64,000 nt of DNA from Micromonospora saelicesensis (GTDB taxonomy: Bacteria > Actinomycetota > Actinomycetes > Mycobacteriales > Micromonosporaceae), in the NCBI RefSeq assembly GCF_900091575.1, contig NZ_FMCR01000006.1, positions 434,001-498,000 on the forward strand, written 5' to 3'. The notes under the pieces are model-generated. The model was not told the DNA's origin, searched no databases, and saw only the letters and a list, made by a program, of their open reading frames with translations. The position numbers were made by a program, and so were the translations under genes. This document shows, piece after piece, positions 52,297 through 60,812 of the stretch (its first letter is position 1; the number at the start of each line of letters is the position of its first letter).

Positions 52297-52326
52297 CCGC
52301 CCGGATCTGTCGATCCGGGCGGTTTT
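52297..52326 (+). terminator. Rho-independent terminator
   Basis: Arms CCGCCCGGATC (52297-52307) and GATCCGGGCGG (52312-52322), TGTC loop, followed by TTTT. One of the few hairpins in the window with a T-tract. Confidence 0.8.
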
Positions 52327-52356
52327 GCGTTGGGCGGTCACGGCGGATGTATCCCG

Positions 52357-52378
52357 GGTCACAGTGTCGAATGTGACC
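52357..52378. promoter_or_regulatory. Inverted repeat upstream of the second M23 gene
   Basis: Perfect 7-bp arms GGTCACA (52357-52363) and TGTGACC (52372-52378) with 8 bases between, about 170 bp upstream of the M23 gene at 52550. Possible operator; the binding protein is unknown. Confidence 0.4.
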
Positions 52379-52549
52379 GACGGCACCCACCAACATGATC
52401 ACTTTTCCGGATGTAGCGCCGCACAGCGGGTCATATCCGGGCAGCCGATCGTCCGCTCTCCGTCCGAGGGTTCGGTCCCCGCGCCCACCCCACCTCGGCC
52501 CGACACCAGTATTTCGAGGTCAAGTGCCCCTCGACTGTGAAGGTCCGCC

Positions 52550-53320
52550 GTGCAGGAAGACAGCCCCGTCCAGAACGAGAACACCCCCGACACCAGCGAG
52601 ACCGCGCCGCCGCAGCGCACCGGCCGACGGAACCGCCTCATCGTGCTCGGGGCCGCCGCCCTGGTAGCCCTCGGCCTCGGTGGTGTCGCCGTCGCCACCA
52701 GCGGCACCGACCACCCGGCCCCCGCCGCCGTCTCCCTCGACACCCAGGCCCGGGCCGAGGCCGCGAGCCGGGCCGACCGCTCGGTCCGTGAGTCGAGCAC
52801 CCCGGTCGCCCCCTCGCTCAGCCCGACGCCCAGCCCGTCGACGGTCAGCGCCAGCCCGACCCCCGCGAAGACGGCCGCCGCGAAGGCCAAGCCGAAGCCG
52901 AAAAAGACCACCAGGCCCACGCCCGCCTGGGTCGACCCGATGCCGGGCGCAGCCGTCACGTCCTGCTACGGGCAGCGCTGGGGCACCCTGCACGCCGGTA
53001 TCGACCTGGCGCTGCCGTCCGGTACGCCGATCCACGCTGCGGCCGCCGGCACCGTGACCCAGGCCGGCGACGCCTCCGACGGGTACGGCAACTCCGTCTT
53101 CATCGACCACGGCAACGGCTACCTGACCCACTACGCCCACCAGAGCCGCATCGCGGTCACCGTCGGGCAGAAGGTCAAGGCCGGCCAGGTCATCGGCTAC
53201 GAGGGCGCCACCGGCGATGCCACCGGCCCGCACCTGCACTTCGAGGTGCACCAGGGCATGTGGAACCAGATCGACCCGGCCCCGTTCATGCGGTCCCGCG
53301 GCGTCGACCTGGGCTGCTGA
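52550..53320 (+). CDS. M23 family metallopeptidase with TM anchor and linker
   Basis: 256 residues, GTG start with GAAGG 6 bases upstream. A short cytoplasmic part precedes a transmembrane helix ('LIVLGAAALVALGLGGVAVA'), a Ser/Pro/Thr then Lys/Pro linker of about 80 residues suited to crossing the wall, and the M23 domain with 'GTLHAGIDL' and 'GPHLHFEVH'. The zinc ligands are intact. It is a tandem paralogue of the preceding gene, with a longer linker, and probably also cleaves peptidoglycan. Confidence 0.92.
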   Translation: MQEDSPVQNENTPDTSETAPPQRTGRRNRLIVLGAAALVALGLGGVAVATSGTDHPAPAAVSLDTQARAEAASRADRSVRESSTPVAPSLSPTPSPSTVSASPTPAKTAAAKAKPKPKKTTRPTPAWVDPMPGAAVTSCYGQRWGTLHAGIDLALPSGTPIHAAAAGTVTQAGDASDGYGNSVFIDHGNGYLTHYAHQSRIAVTVGQKVKAGQVIGYEGATGDATGPHLHFEVHQGMWNQIDPAPFMRSRGVDLGC

Positions 53321-53350
53321 GGCGACGTCCGGGCGCGGTCCGGGCGCAAC

Positions 53351-53400
53351 ATCAAGGAAAGAGTGGCCTCAGCGGTACGCGAGGCCACTCTTTCCTTGAT
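53351..53400. repeat. Hairpin repeat, copy D
   Basis: Perfect 20-bp arms ATCAAGGAAAGAGTGGCCTC (53351-53370) and its complement (53381-53400), 10-base loop. Located between the convergent M23 and pcrA genes, 26-31 bases from each stop. It shares the ATCAAG outer sequence with copy B but not the GTT at the extreme ends. Confidence 0.75.
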
Positions 53401-53425
53401 CTAGCACGATCTTGGGACGACGGGG

Positions 53426-55831
53426 TCAGAGCTTGTCGACCGGGGCGTGCCGGAGCACCAGCCACATGGTCTGGTCGCCGAAATCGATCTGCGCGCGGGC
53501 ACCCGGGCCGTGCCCCTCGACGGCGAGCACCCGCCCCAGCCCGTACCGCTGATGGTTGACCCGGTCGCCCGCGGACACCTTCGGCCCCTGCGGCAGCTCA
53601 CTGGCGGTGGTCAGCCGGCTGGCGTCCACGCCGAGCCGCTGCGCCAACTGGGCCGCCTTCGGCGTACCCCCGGTGAAGTTGCCACGCGCGCCGGGCGCGC
53701 GGTCCGCGCGGCCACCGACGCCGCCGCCCCCGCCAGCCCACGAGGTGTACGACCCTTCGGTGCGCTCCCAGTGCACCAACTCGCTCGGCAGCTCCTCCAG
53801 AAAGCGTGACGGCGGGTTGTAGGACGGCTGCCCCCAGGCCGAGCGGGTCACCGCCCGGGACATGTAGAGCCGCTGTCGGGCACGGGTGATGCCGACGTAC
53901 GCCAGTCGGCGCTCCTCCTCCAACTCGCGGGTGTCGCCCAGCGAGCGCAGGTGCGGGAAGACGCCGTCCTCCAGCCCGGTCAGGAAGACCACCGGGAATT
54001 CCAGCCCCTTGGCGGTGTGCAGCGTCATCAGGGTGACCACGCCCTGGTGGTCGGGGTCGTCGGAGGGGATCTGGTCCGCGTCGGCGACCAGCGCCACCTG
54101 CTCCAGGAAGCCGGCCAGAGTGGCCCGCTCCCCCTCCTCGCCCAGCGCCTCGATCCGCTCGGTGTACTCGCGGGCGACGCTGACCAGCTCCTGGAGGTTG
54201 TCCACCCGGCCGGCGTCCTGCGGGTCCAGGCTTTCCTCCAGCTCGGTGAGGTAGCCGGAACGGGTCAGCAGCGCCTCCAGCACCTCCTCCGGGGTGCCGG
54301 TCTCGGCCAGCTCGCGGGCGCCGTCGAGCAGCGCCACGAAGTCCGCGATGCCGTTGGCCGCCCGACTGGAGATGCCCGGAGCCTCTCGGGCCCGCCGCAG
54401 CGCCGCGCCGAAGGAGATCCGGTCGCGGCTGGAGAGCGCCTCGACACACGCCTCGGCGCGGTCGCCGATCCCCCGGCGCGGGGTGTTGAGCACCCGCCGC
54501 AGGCTCACCGTGTCGTCGTCGTTGACCACCGAACGCAGGTACGCCAGGGCGTCGCGGACCTCCTTGCGCTCGTAGAAGCGCACCCCGCCGACCACCTTGT
54601 AGGGCAGGCCGACCCGGATGAACACCTCCTCGAAGACGCGGGACTGCGCGTTGGTCCGGTAGAAGACGGCGACGTCGCCGGGGCGGGTCTCGTCGGCGTC
54701 GACCAGCCGGTCGATCTCCCGGGCCACCCAGTCGGCCTCGGCGTGCTCGGTGTCGGCCACGTAGCCGACGATCTGCTCGCCGGCGCCGGCCTCGCTCCAC
54801 AGTCGCTTGGGTTTGCGGGAGGTGTTGCGGTCGATCACCGCGTTGGCCGCGTTGAGGATGGTCTGGGTGGAGCGGTAGTTCTGCTCCAGCAGGATCGTCC
54901 GAGCGTCGGTGAAGTCCCGTTCGAACTCCAGGATGTTGCGGATCGTCGCACCCCGGAACGCGTAGATCGACTGGTCGGCGTCGCCGACCACGCACAGCTC
55001 GGCGGGCTCCAGCCCGTCGGTGCCGGAGACCAGCTCCTTGATCAGGACGTACTGGGCGTGGTTCGTGTCCTGGTATTCGTCGACCAGCACGTGCCGGAAC
55101 CGTCGGCGGTAGCTCTCCGCGACGTGCGGGTGGGACTGGAGCAGGTGCACCGTGGTCATGATCAGGTCGTCGAAGTCCAGGGCGTGTGCCTCGCGCAGCC
55201 GACGCTGGTAGAGCGTGTACGCCTCGGCCAGCGCCCGCTCGTTGGGCCCGGTGGCCCGCGCCGCGAACTGCTCCGGGTCGACCAGCTCGTTCTTGAGGTT
55301 GGAGACCTGGGCGGCCAGCCCACGCGCCGGGTAGCGCTTCGGGTCGAGATCCAGCTCGCGGGTTACCAACTGCATCAACCGGCGGGAGTCGTCCGCGTCG
55401 TAGATCGAGAATGTCGACTTGAGGCCGGCGTGCTCGTGCTCGGCACGCAGGATCCGCACGCAGGCCGAGTGGAACGTCGACACCCACATCAGGCGGGCCC
55501 GTGGGCCCACCAGCGCGGCGACGCGCTCCTTCATCTCGCCGGCGGCCTTGTTGGTGAAGGTGATCGCGATGATCTCGCCGGGGTGCACGTCCCGAGCGGC
55601 GAGCAGGTAGGCGATCCGGTGCGTGAGCACCCGGGTCTTGCCGGACCCGGCGCCGGCCACGATCAGCAGCGGCGAGCCAGCATGGCTGACGGCGTCGCGC
55701 TGCGGCCCGTTGAGCCCGGCGAGCAGCTGCTGCGGATCGAGGCGCGCGGCGGCCGCCCCGGGTCGGTGCGGGCGGGCCGGCGCGGACTCCGGCGCAGGCG
55801 GGGACGCGGGGATGTCGAAGAGAGGATGCAT
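53426..55831 (-). CDS. pcrA: ATP-dependent DNA helicase PcrA/UvrD
   Basis: 801 residues, superfamily 1A 3'-5' helicase. Motif I 'AGAGSGKTRVLTHRIAYLL', motif Ia 'ITFTNKAAGEMKERV', motif II 'VLVDEYQDTNHAQY', motif III 'GDADQSIYAFRGA', motif IV 'LEQNYRST', motif V 'LMTLHTAKGLEFPVVFLTG', motif VI 'AYVGITRARQRLY'. The C-terminal tail ends in the Tudor-like 'GDRVNHQRYGLGRVLAVEG' RNA-polymerase-binding region. Acts in nucleotide excision repair and removal of recombination intermediates. It is not co-transcribed with its neighbours. Confidence 0.97.
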   Translation of the reverse strand: MHPLFDIPASPPAPESAPARPHRPGAAAARLDPQQLLAGLNGPQRDAVSHAGSPLLIVAGAGSGKTRVLTHRIAYLLAARDVHPGEIIAITFTNKAAGEMKERVAALVGPRARLMWVSTFHSACVRILRAEHEHAGLKSTFSIYDADDSRRLMQLVTRELDLDPKRYPARGLAAQVSNLKNELVDPEQFAARATGPNERALAEAYTLYQRRLREAHALDFDDLIMTTVHLLQSHPHVAESYRRRFRHVLVDEYQDTNHAQYVLIKELVSGTDGLEPAELCVVGDADQSIYAFRGATIRNILEFERDFTDARTILLEQNYRSTQTILNAANAVIDRNTSRKPKRLWSEAGAGEQIVGYVADTEHAEADWVAREIDRLVDADETRPGDVAVFYRTNAQSRVFEEVFIRVGLPYKVVGGVRFYERKEVRDALAYLRSVVNDDDTVSLRRVLNTPRRGIGDRAEACVEALSSRDRISFGAALRRAREAPGISSRAANGIADFVALLDGARELAETGTPEEVLEALLTRSGYLTELEESLDPQDAGRVDNLQELVSVAREYTERIEALGEEGERATLAGFLEQVALVADADQIPSDDPDHQGVVTLMTLHTAKGLEFPVVFLTGLEDGVFPHLRSLGDTRELEEERRLAYVGITRARQRLYMSRAVTRSAWGQPSYNPPSRFLEELPSELVHWERTEGSYTSWAGGGGGVGGRADRAPGARGNFTGGTPKAAQLAQRLGVDASRLTTASELPQGPKVSAGDRVNHQRYGLGRVLAVEGHGPGARAQIDFGDQTMWLVLRHAPVDKL

Positions 55832-55958
55832 CGCCCGACAAGTCTATGCCGCAGGCCGGACACTGCGCCTCTGGCGCTCAGCAGCTCGTGCCCGACGGCG
55901 CGCACCACCACCCGGCACGCCCACCGGCGGGAAAGGTGCCCTTCGCGACGCGGAATGC

Positions 55959-55988
55959 TTGCGCACCCGGCAACGACGTGGGCATACT
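55959..55988 (+). promoter_or_regulatory. Candidate promoter of the chorismate mutase attenuator
   Basis: TTGCGC (55959-55964) and CATACT (55983-55988) with 18-bp spacing resemble -35 and -10 boxes. Transcription would start about base 55995, one base before the leader GTG, so the leader mRNA would be essentially leaderless. Confidence 0.5.
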
Positions 55989-55995
55989 CGACGGC

Positions 55996-56061
55996 GTGAT
56001 CGCTGCGCGCTTCTACTTTTACTATGGCACCGGGAGTCCGGCTGCCGTAGGTCGCGCCTGA
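55996..56061 (+). CDS. Attenuator leader peptide with Phe/Tyr run
   Basis: A 21-residue peptide (MIAARFYFYYGTGSPAAVGR plus a final A), start GTG. Five consecutive control codons Phe-Tyr-Phe-Tyr-Tyr lie at 56011-56025. No ribosome site precedes the GTG, consistent with leaderless translation from the adjacent promoter. It stands immediately before alternative RNA hairpins and the chorismate mutase gene, whose product leads to Phe and Tyr. Its job is to sense charged tRNA-Phe and tRNA-Tyr by ribosome stalling, not to make a functional peptide. Confidence 0.8.
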   Translation: MIAARFYFYYGTGSPAAVGRA

Positions 56062-56110
56062 TCGATTCAGACCTGCTAAAGCCCCGGGCTCCTGGAGTCC
56101 GGGGCTTTTT
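56026..56110 (+). promoter_or_regulatory. Phe/Tyr transcription attenuator
   Basis: Three mutually exclusive pairings. Protector hairpin: 56026-56033 with 56038-56046 (GGCACCGG against CCGG-C-TGCC, one bulge). Antiterminator: GGAGTCCGG (56033-56041) with CCGGGCTCC (56084-56092), nine pairs with one G-U. Terminator: 56078-56087 with 56099-56108 (AAAGCCCCGG / CCGGGGCTTT), running into a T-tract to 56110. A ribosome stalled at the Tyr codons would cover the first arm, free 56033-56041 to form the antiterminator, and allow chorismate mutase transcription. Confidence 0.78.
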
Positions 56111-56157
56111 CCGTCCCAGGTTCCGGGCACCGGGCACCACAGTGCGAGAGGTACCCG

Positions 56158-56547
56158 ATGATGACAGGCGTGATGGAGCAGAGCGGCAGCCCGAACCGAC
56201 CGGGGCAGCCCGCAGCGCAGGGGGCTGAGGCGGCGGTGGCCGCAGCACCGACGGGTGCGGACGCCGAGCCGGCCGAGCAGCAGACCGGCACCCAGGAGCC
56301 GTCCGCCTCGGCGCGGATCGTGCAGATCAGGGAACGGATCGACGAGATCGACCACGCGTTGATCACGCTCTGGCAGGAGCGGGCCGCGTTGTCCCAGGAG
56401 GTCGGCGCGACCCGGATGGCGTCCGGTGGGACCCGCCTGGTGCTTTCCCGGGAACGGGAGATCCTGGAGCGTTTCCGCGTCGCGCTCGGTGCCGACGGCA
56501 CCCAGCTGGCCCTGCTGCTGCTCCGCGCGGGCCGCGGCCCGCTGTGA
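56158..56547 (+). CDS. Chorismate mutase (AroQ fold)
   Basis: 129 residues; ATG 56158 (an ATG at 56161 is equivalent). The first 45 residues are Pro/Ala-rich and likely disordered. The rest is the helical AroQ-type domain: 'IVQIRERIDEIDHALITLWQ' gives the active-site Arg and the Asp-Glu-Ile-Asp turn, and 'ERAALSQEVGATRM' the second conserved Arg/Lys position. It converts chorismate to prephenate, the branch point for Phe and Tyr. Control by the upstream Phe/Tyr attenuator fits this role. Small size suggests partnership with DAHP synthase, as in other actinobacteria. Confidence 0.85.
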   Translation: MMTGVMEQSGSPNRPGQPAAQGAEAAVAAAPTGADAEPAEQQTGTQEPSASARIVQIRERIDEIDHALITLWQERAALSQEVGATRMASGGTRLVLSREREILERFRVALGADGTQLALLLLRAGRGPL

Positions 56548-56665
56548 GCCGCCTCAGCCCGCGCTGAACCGGGCCACGGCTCCCTGGTGAGCACACCGCC
56601 CATCGTGCTTGCTGACGCCGCCTGGGCGGCCAGACGCCGCGCGGCCGATCCGGGTCACGAACAGA

Positions 56666-56710
56666 CGAAACCGCCTGCCGTCGTCGTGGTGACGGCGGCA
56701 GGCGGTTTCG
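56666..56710. terminator. Terminator between chorismate mutase and oligopeptide operon 2
   Basis: Perfect 15-bp arms CGAAACCGCCTGCCG (56666-56680) and its complement (56696-56710), 15-base loop. It lies 5 bases beyond the OppF stop and reads as a terminator in both directions. Confidence 0.65.
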
Positions 56711-56715
56711 GTGAC

Positions 56716-57729
56716 TCACACCTCGTGGGTGGCGACGATCTCGCGCTTCTCCGCGAAGTGGCAGGCGCTCGGGTGGTCCGAGCCCCGCCGGATCTCCAGC
56801 AACGGGACCTGCTCGGCGCAGACGTCCTGCGCCTTCCAGCAGCGGGTCCGGAACCGGCAGCCCGAGGGCGGGCTGATCGGCGACGGCACGTCACCCGTGA
56901 GCCGGATGATCGTCTTGTTGTTCCGCTGGGTCGGGTCCGGCACCGGCACCGCGGAGAGCAGAGCCTGGGTGTACGGGTGGGTCGGTCGCTCGTAGATCTC
57001 GTCCTCGGTGCCGATCTCGACGATCTTGCCGAGGTACATCACCGCCACCCGGTCCGACAGGTGGCGGACCACCGACAGGTCGTGCGCGATGAAGACGTAC
57101 GAGAGGCCGAACTCGCCCTGCAACTGCTCCAGCAGGTTCATGACCTGAGCCTGGATGGAGACGTCCAGCGCCGACACCGGCTCGTCGCAGACGATGATCT
57201 CCGGCCGCAGCGCGAGCGCGCGGGCGATGCCGATGCGCTGACGCTGACCGCCGGAGAACTGGTGCGGGTACCGGTTGATGTGCTCCGGGTTGAGCCCGAC
57301 CAGGTCGAGCAGTTCGCGGACCTTGGCCCGGCGGCTGCCCTTCGGCGCCACCTCGGGGTGAATCTCGAACGGCTCACCGAGCAGGTCACCGACGGTCATC
57401 CGCGGGTTCAGCGAGGTGTACGGGTCCTGCATCACCAGCTGGATCTGCCGGCGCAGACGCCGCAGCGCCCCACCGGACAGCTTGGAGATGTCCTGGCCCT
57501 TGTAGACCACGTTGCCGGCGGTCGGCTTCTCCAGGTTCATCAGCACCCGGGCGAGCGTCGACTTGCCGCAGCCGGACTCGCCGACCACACCGAGGGTCTC
57601 TCCGGCGCGCAGACCGAACGAGACCCCGTCGACCGCCTTGACCTGACCAACGGTCTTCTTGAACACCACACCCTGCGTGACGGGGTAGTGCTTGACCAGG
57701 TCATTGACCTCGAGGATGTTCTCAGACAC
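56716..57729 (-). CDS. Oligopeptide ABC transporter ATPase, OppF/DppF type (operon 2)
   Basis: 337 residues, GTG start. Walker A 'GESGCGKST', Q-loop 'VMQDPYTSLNPRM', signature 'FSGGQRQR', Walker B 'IVCDEPVSALD', C-terminal 'CRFRTRCWKAQDVC'. Last gene of the second oligopeptide operon. Long nucleotide stretches match the paralogue at 42069-43103 in inverted orientation, e.g. around 57170-57300 against 42540-42680. It overlaps the OppD gene by 8 bp. Confidence 0.95.
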   Translation of the reverse strand: MSENILEVNDLVKHYPVTQGVVFKKTVGQVKAVDGVSFGLRAGETLGVVGESGCGKSTLARVLMNLEKPTAGNVVYKGQDISKLSGGALRRLRRQIQLVMQDPYTSLNPRMTVGDLLGEPFEIHPEVAPKGSRRAKVRELLDLVGLNPEHINRYPHQFSGGQRQRIGIARALALRPEIIVCDEPVSALDVSIQAQVMNLLEQLQGEFGLSYVFIAHDLSVVRHLSDRVAVMYLGKIVEIGTEDEIYERPTHPYTQALLSAVPVPDPTQRNNKTIIRLTGDVPSPISPPSGCRFRTRCWKAQDVCAEQVPLLEIRRGSDHPSACHFAEKREIVATHEV

Positions 57730-58765
57730 GGTTCACCAGCTCCTCGGCGAAGTGGCAGGCGCTGGCCCGCGCGGGGCCGACCTGCAGCAGCGGCGGGACC
57801 TTCTCCCGGCACACCGGCTGAGCCATCGGGCACCGCGGGTTGAACGGGCAGCCCGGCGGGATGTTCATCAGGTTCGGCGGGAGGCCCTTGATCGTCCGGA
57901 GCTGCTGCCCCTTCTCGTCGAGGCGCGGGATCGAGTCGATCAGACCCAGCGTGTACGGGTGCGCCGGCTTGGCGTACAGCTCGTACACGTCGGCTTCCTC
58001 AACGATCCGGCCCGCGTACATGACCGCGATCCGGTCCGCGACGTCGGCGACCACGCCGAGGTCGTGGGTGATCAGGATCATGCCCATCTGCCGCTCGCGC
58101 TGAAGCTCGGCCAGCAGGTCCATGATCTGGGCCTGCACGGTCACGTCGAGGGCGGTGGTCGGCTCGTCCGCGATCAGCACCTCGGGGTCGAGCGCCAGCG
58201 ACATCGCGATCATCGCGCGCTGCCGCATACCACCGGAGAACTGGTGCGGGTAGTTGTTGAACCGGCCCTTGGCGTTCGGGATCTTGACCTGGTCGAGCAT
58301 GTCGATCGCGCGCTTCTTGGCCTCCGCGCGACCCATGCCCCGCCGGACCCGGAACTGCTCGGCGATCTGGAACCCGACGGTGAAGACGGGGTTCAGCGCG
58401 GAGAGCGCGTCCTGGAAGATCATCGCGATGCCCTCGCCGCGGATGCGGCGGCGCTCCTCGTCGGACATGCGGAGCATGTCCTTGCCGTGGAAGCGGACCT
58501 GCCCACCGGTGACGAAGCCGGGCGGCGTGTCGAGGATGCCCATGATGGTCTGCGCGGTGACGCTCTTACCGGAGCCGGACTCGCCGAGCACGGCGAGGGT
58601 CTCCCCCGCGTCGACGTGGTACGTGACCCCGTTGATGACCTTTGCGACGCCGTCCCGGGTGCGGAACTCCACCCGCAGGTCGTCGACCTCGAGCAGGCGG
58701 CCGGAGGGACGCCCGGACCCGCCGGGTCCCGGCGCTGACTGCTCGGACACGAGAATGTCGGACAA
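57722..58765 (-). CDS. Oligopeptide ABC transporter ATPase, OppD/DppD type (operon 2)
   Basis: 347 residues. TTG start supported by GGGGAG 6 bases upstream. Walker A 'GESGSGKSVT', Q-loop 'IFQDALSALNPVF', signature 'FSGGMRQR', Walker B 'LIADEPTTALD', and Cys-rich 'CPFNPRCPMAQPVC' near the C-terminus. Pairs with the OppF-type ATPase of the same operon. Confidence 0.95.
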   Translation of the reverse strand: MSDILVSEQSAPGPGGSGRPSGRLLEVDDLRVEFRTRDGVAKVINGVTYHVDAGETLAVLGESGSGKSVTAQTIMGILDTPPGFVTGGQVRFHGKDMLRMSDEERRRIRGEGIAMIFQDALSALNPVFTVGFQIAEQFRVRRGMGRAEAKKRAIDMLDQVKIPNAKGRFNNYPHQFSGGMRQRAMIAMSLALDPEVLIADEPTTALDVTVQAQIMDLLAELQRERQMGMILITHDLGVVADVADRIAVMYAGRIVEEADVYELYAKPAHPYTLGLIDSIPRLDEKGQQLRTIKGLPPNLMNIPPGCPFNPRCPMAQPVCREKVPPLLQVGPARASACHFAEELVNRV

Positions 58766-58776
58766 CTGGATCTCCC

Positions 58777-59745
58777 CTAGCGGAGTTTCGGATCGAGGGC
58801 CTCGCGGACCGACTCACCGAGCATCACGAAGCTCAGCACTGCGGTGACGAGGAACGCGGCGGGGAAGAACACCAGCCCCGGCGCGACCCGGACGAACTGC
58901 TGCCCATCACTGATCATGATGCCCCAGGACACCACCGGCGACTTCAGACCGACGCCCAGGAACGACAGGGTGGCCTCGGCGCCGATGAACGAGCCGACCA
59001 TGATCGTGCCGTAGACCAGCAGCGGGGCCAGGCAGTTCGGCAGCAGGTGCTTGAGGATGATCCGGCCGGTGCCGGCACCCAGTGCGCGGGCCGCCACGAT
59101 GTAGTCGGCCTCCTTGGTGGCGAGCACCGAGGAGCGCATCAGCCGCATCACGACGGGCCAGCTCAGCACGATCAGTGACGCGATCACCAGGCCCATGATC
59201 TGGGCCTTGCTGTTGCCGGCGCCCGACCCGTTGAAGGTGGTCAGGATGACGATCGCGCCGAGCACGAAGGGCAGACCGAAGAACACGTCGGCGATCCGGC
59301 TGAGCAGCGCGTCCACCCAGCCACCGCGGTAACCGGAGATGATGCCCATGGTTCCGCCGATGAGCAGGGTGCCCATTACGGAGAGCACGGCGACCACGAT
59401 GGAGGCCCGTGCGCCGTAGATGACCCGGGCGTAGACGTCGCGGCCCTGCACGTCGTAGCCGAACCAGCCATTGGCGGACGGCTTGTCGAGGCTGCGGGAC
59501 AGCGAGCCGTTGACCGCGTCGCCCGGAGCGAACAGCGCCGGGAAGGCCGCCATCAACAGGAAGATCACGATCAGCGTGGCCGAGATCCAGAACAGTGGCT
59601 TGCGCCGCAGATCCCGCCAGGCGTCGGCGAGCAGGCCGCGCGGCTTCTCGTTGCTCTGCGGCTGGCCCGCGGTGGCGGGTGCGGCGGAGTCGGTGGGGTG
59701 TGCGCCAGGGGTACTGACGATCGATGCGGTACTCGGGTCACTCAT
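58777..59745 (-). CDS. Oligopeptide ABC transporter permease, OppC/DppC type (operon 2)
   Basis: 322 residues from ATG 59745. A 40-residue cytoplasmic N-terminus is followed by 'AWRDLRRKPLFWISATLIVI' and five further helices; the EAA loop is 'YIVAARALGAGTGRIILKHL' and the end 'GESVREALDPKLR'. It lacks the two-Cys extracytoplasmic insert of the operon 1 counterpart. Overlaps the DppB gene by 8 bp, the same overlap as in operon 1. Confidence 0.94.
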   Translation of the reverse strand: MSDPSTASIVSTPGAHPTDSAAPATAGQPQSNEKPRGLLADAWRDLRRKPLFWISATLIVIFLLMAAFPALFAPGDAVNGSLSRSLDKPSANGWFGYDVQGRDVYARVIYGARASIVVAVLSVMGTLLIGGTMGIISGYRGGWVDALLSRIADVFFGLPFVLGAIVILTTFNGSGAGNSKAQIMGLVIASLIVLSWPVVMRLMRSSVLATKEADYIVAARALGAGTGRIILKHLLPNCLAPLLVYGTIMVGSFIGAEATLSFLGVGLKSPVVSWGIMISDGQQFVRVAPGLVFFPAAFLVTAVLSFVMLGESVREALDPKLR

Positions 59746-60664
59746 AACGGATCCTCGGGTCCAGGGCGGCGTAGAGCAGGTCAACCAGCAGGTTCATCAC
59801 GAGATAGACCAGCACCAGGACGACCACGATTCCTACCACCGTGGCGCTTTCCTTGGTGATGATCGCCCGGAAGACCTGGCGGCCGATTCCGTTGATGCCG
59901 AAGATTCCCTCGGTGACGATCGCGCCACCCATCAGGGCACCCAGGTCGGTACCGAGCAGGGTCACCACCGGGATGAGCGAGTTGCGCAGCAGGTGCACGC
60001 CGACCACCCGGCGCATCGGCAGGCCCTTGGCGATGGCGGTGCGCACGTAGTCCGCGCGACGGTTCTCGGCGATGCTCGTTCGTGCCACCCGGGCGATGTA
60101 CGCCACTGACGCGCTGCCCAGCACGAAGCCCGGCACGATCAACTCGGACCACCGCATCTCGGAGGAGACGGTCGGCTTGATGATGCCCCACTGAACACCC
60201 AGCAGCCACTGCAGCACGAAGCCGACCACGAAGACCGGCAGCGCGATCAGGAAGAGGGTGGAGACCAGGACCAGGTTGTCCAGGAAGCCGTTGCGCCGCA
60301 GACCGGACAGCACGCCGGCGCCGAGGCCGATGATCGCCTCGATGGCGAGCGCCACGAGGGCCAGCTTCAGGGTGTTCGGGTACGAAGTCAGGATGATGTC
60401 GCTGATCTCGCGCTGCGAGAACGTCTGACCGAAGTCGCCCTGGAGCAGGTTCTTCATGTAGTTGGCGTACTGCACGAAGACGTTCTGGTCGAGGTGGTAC
60501 TTCTCGGTCATGAAGGCGATGTACTGGTCCGGGCAGCGACGCTCACCGCACTTGCCGGCGAACGGATCGCCCGGAACGGCCCAGACGAGCCAGTAGATCA
60601 GGAACGTCGTACCGATGAAGACCGGCACGAGTTGGAGCAGCCGTCTCAACAGATAACGGCCCAT
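59738..60664 (-). CDS. Oligopeptide ABC transporter permease, OppB/DppB type (operon 2)
   Basis: 308 residues from ATG 60664 ('MGRYLLRRLLQLVPVFIGTT'). The EAA loop is 'YVRTAIAKGLPMRRVVGVHL' with 'RNSLIPVVTLLG', and the C-terminus 'VDLLYAALDPRIRYE' matches DppB. A Cys pair ('GKCGERRCPD') lies in the first periplasm-side loop and is absent from the operon 1 protein. Confidence 0.94.
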   Translation of the reverse strand: MGRYLLRRLLQLVPVFIGTTFLIYWLVWAVPGDPFAGKCGERRCPDQYIAFMTEKYHLDQNVFVQYANYMKNLLQGDFGQTFSQREISDIILTSYPNTLKLALVALAIEAIIGLGAGVLSGLRRNGFLDNLVLVSTLFLIALPVFVVGFVLQWLLGVQWGIIKPTVSSEMRWSELIVPGFVLGSASVAYIARVARTSIAENRRADYVRTAIAKGLPMRRVVGVHLLRNSLIPVVTLLGTDLGALMGGAIVTEGIFGINGIGRQVFRAIITKESATVVGIVVVLVLVYLVMNLLVDLLYAALDPRIRYE

Positions 60665-60756
60665 GGGGTGGTCCTCCAGACAGGGGGCGCGTCGGACGGC
60701 CGACACGGTGGTGACAACGTGCGAGTGGAGTGTTGTAACACCCAATCGCGGAACGG

Positions 60757-60798
60757 CCCCGGGTCGGGCTCACCGGATGTGGCGAGCCCGACCCGGGG
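60757..60798 (-). terminator. Intercistronic hairpin in oligopeptide operon 2
   Basis: Perfect 15-bp arms CCCCGGGTCGGGCTC (60757-60771) and its complement (60784-60798), 12-base loop. It occupies the same place as the hairpin in operon 1, between the binding-protein and permease genes. Confidence 0.65.
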
Positions 60799-60812
60799 TC
60801 AGACCGTTCGGA

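Noticed and set aside
53951..55999. 682-codon frame opposite pcrA
   Set aside because: Mirrors the helicase codons (Val/Gly/Leu/Arg-rich shadow) and has no recognisable motif.
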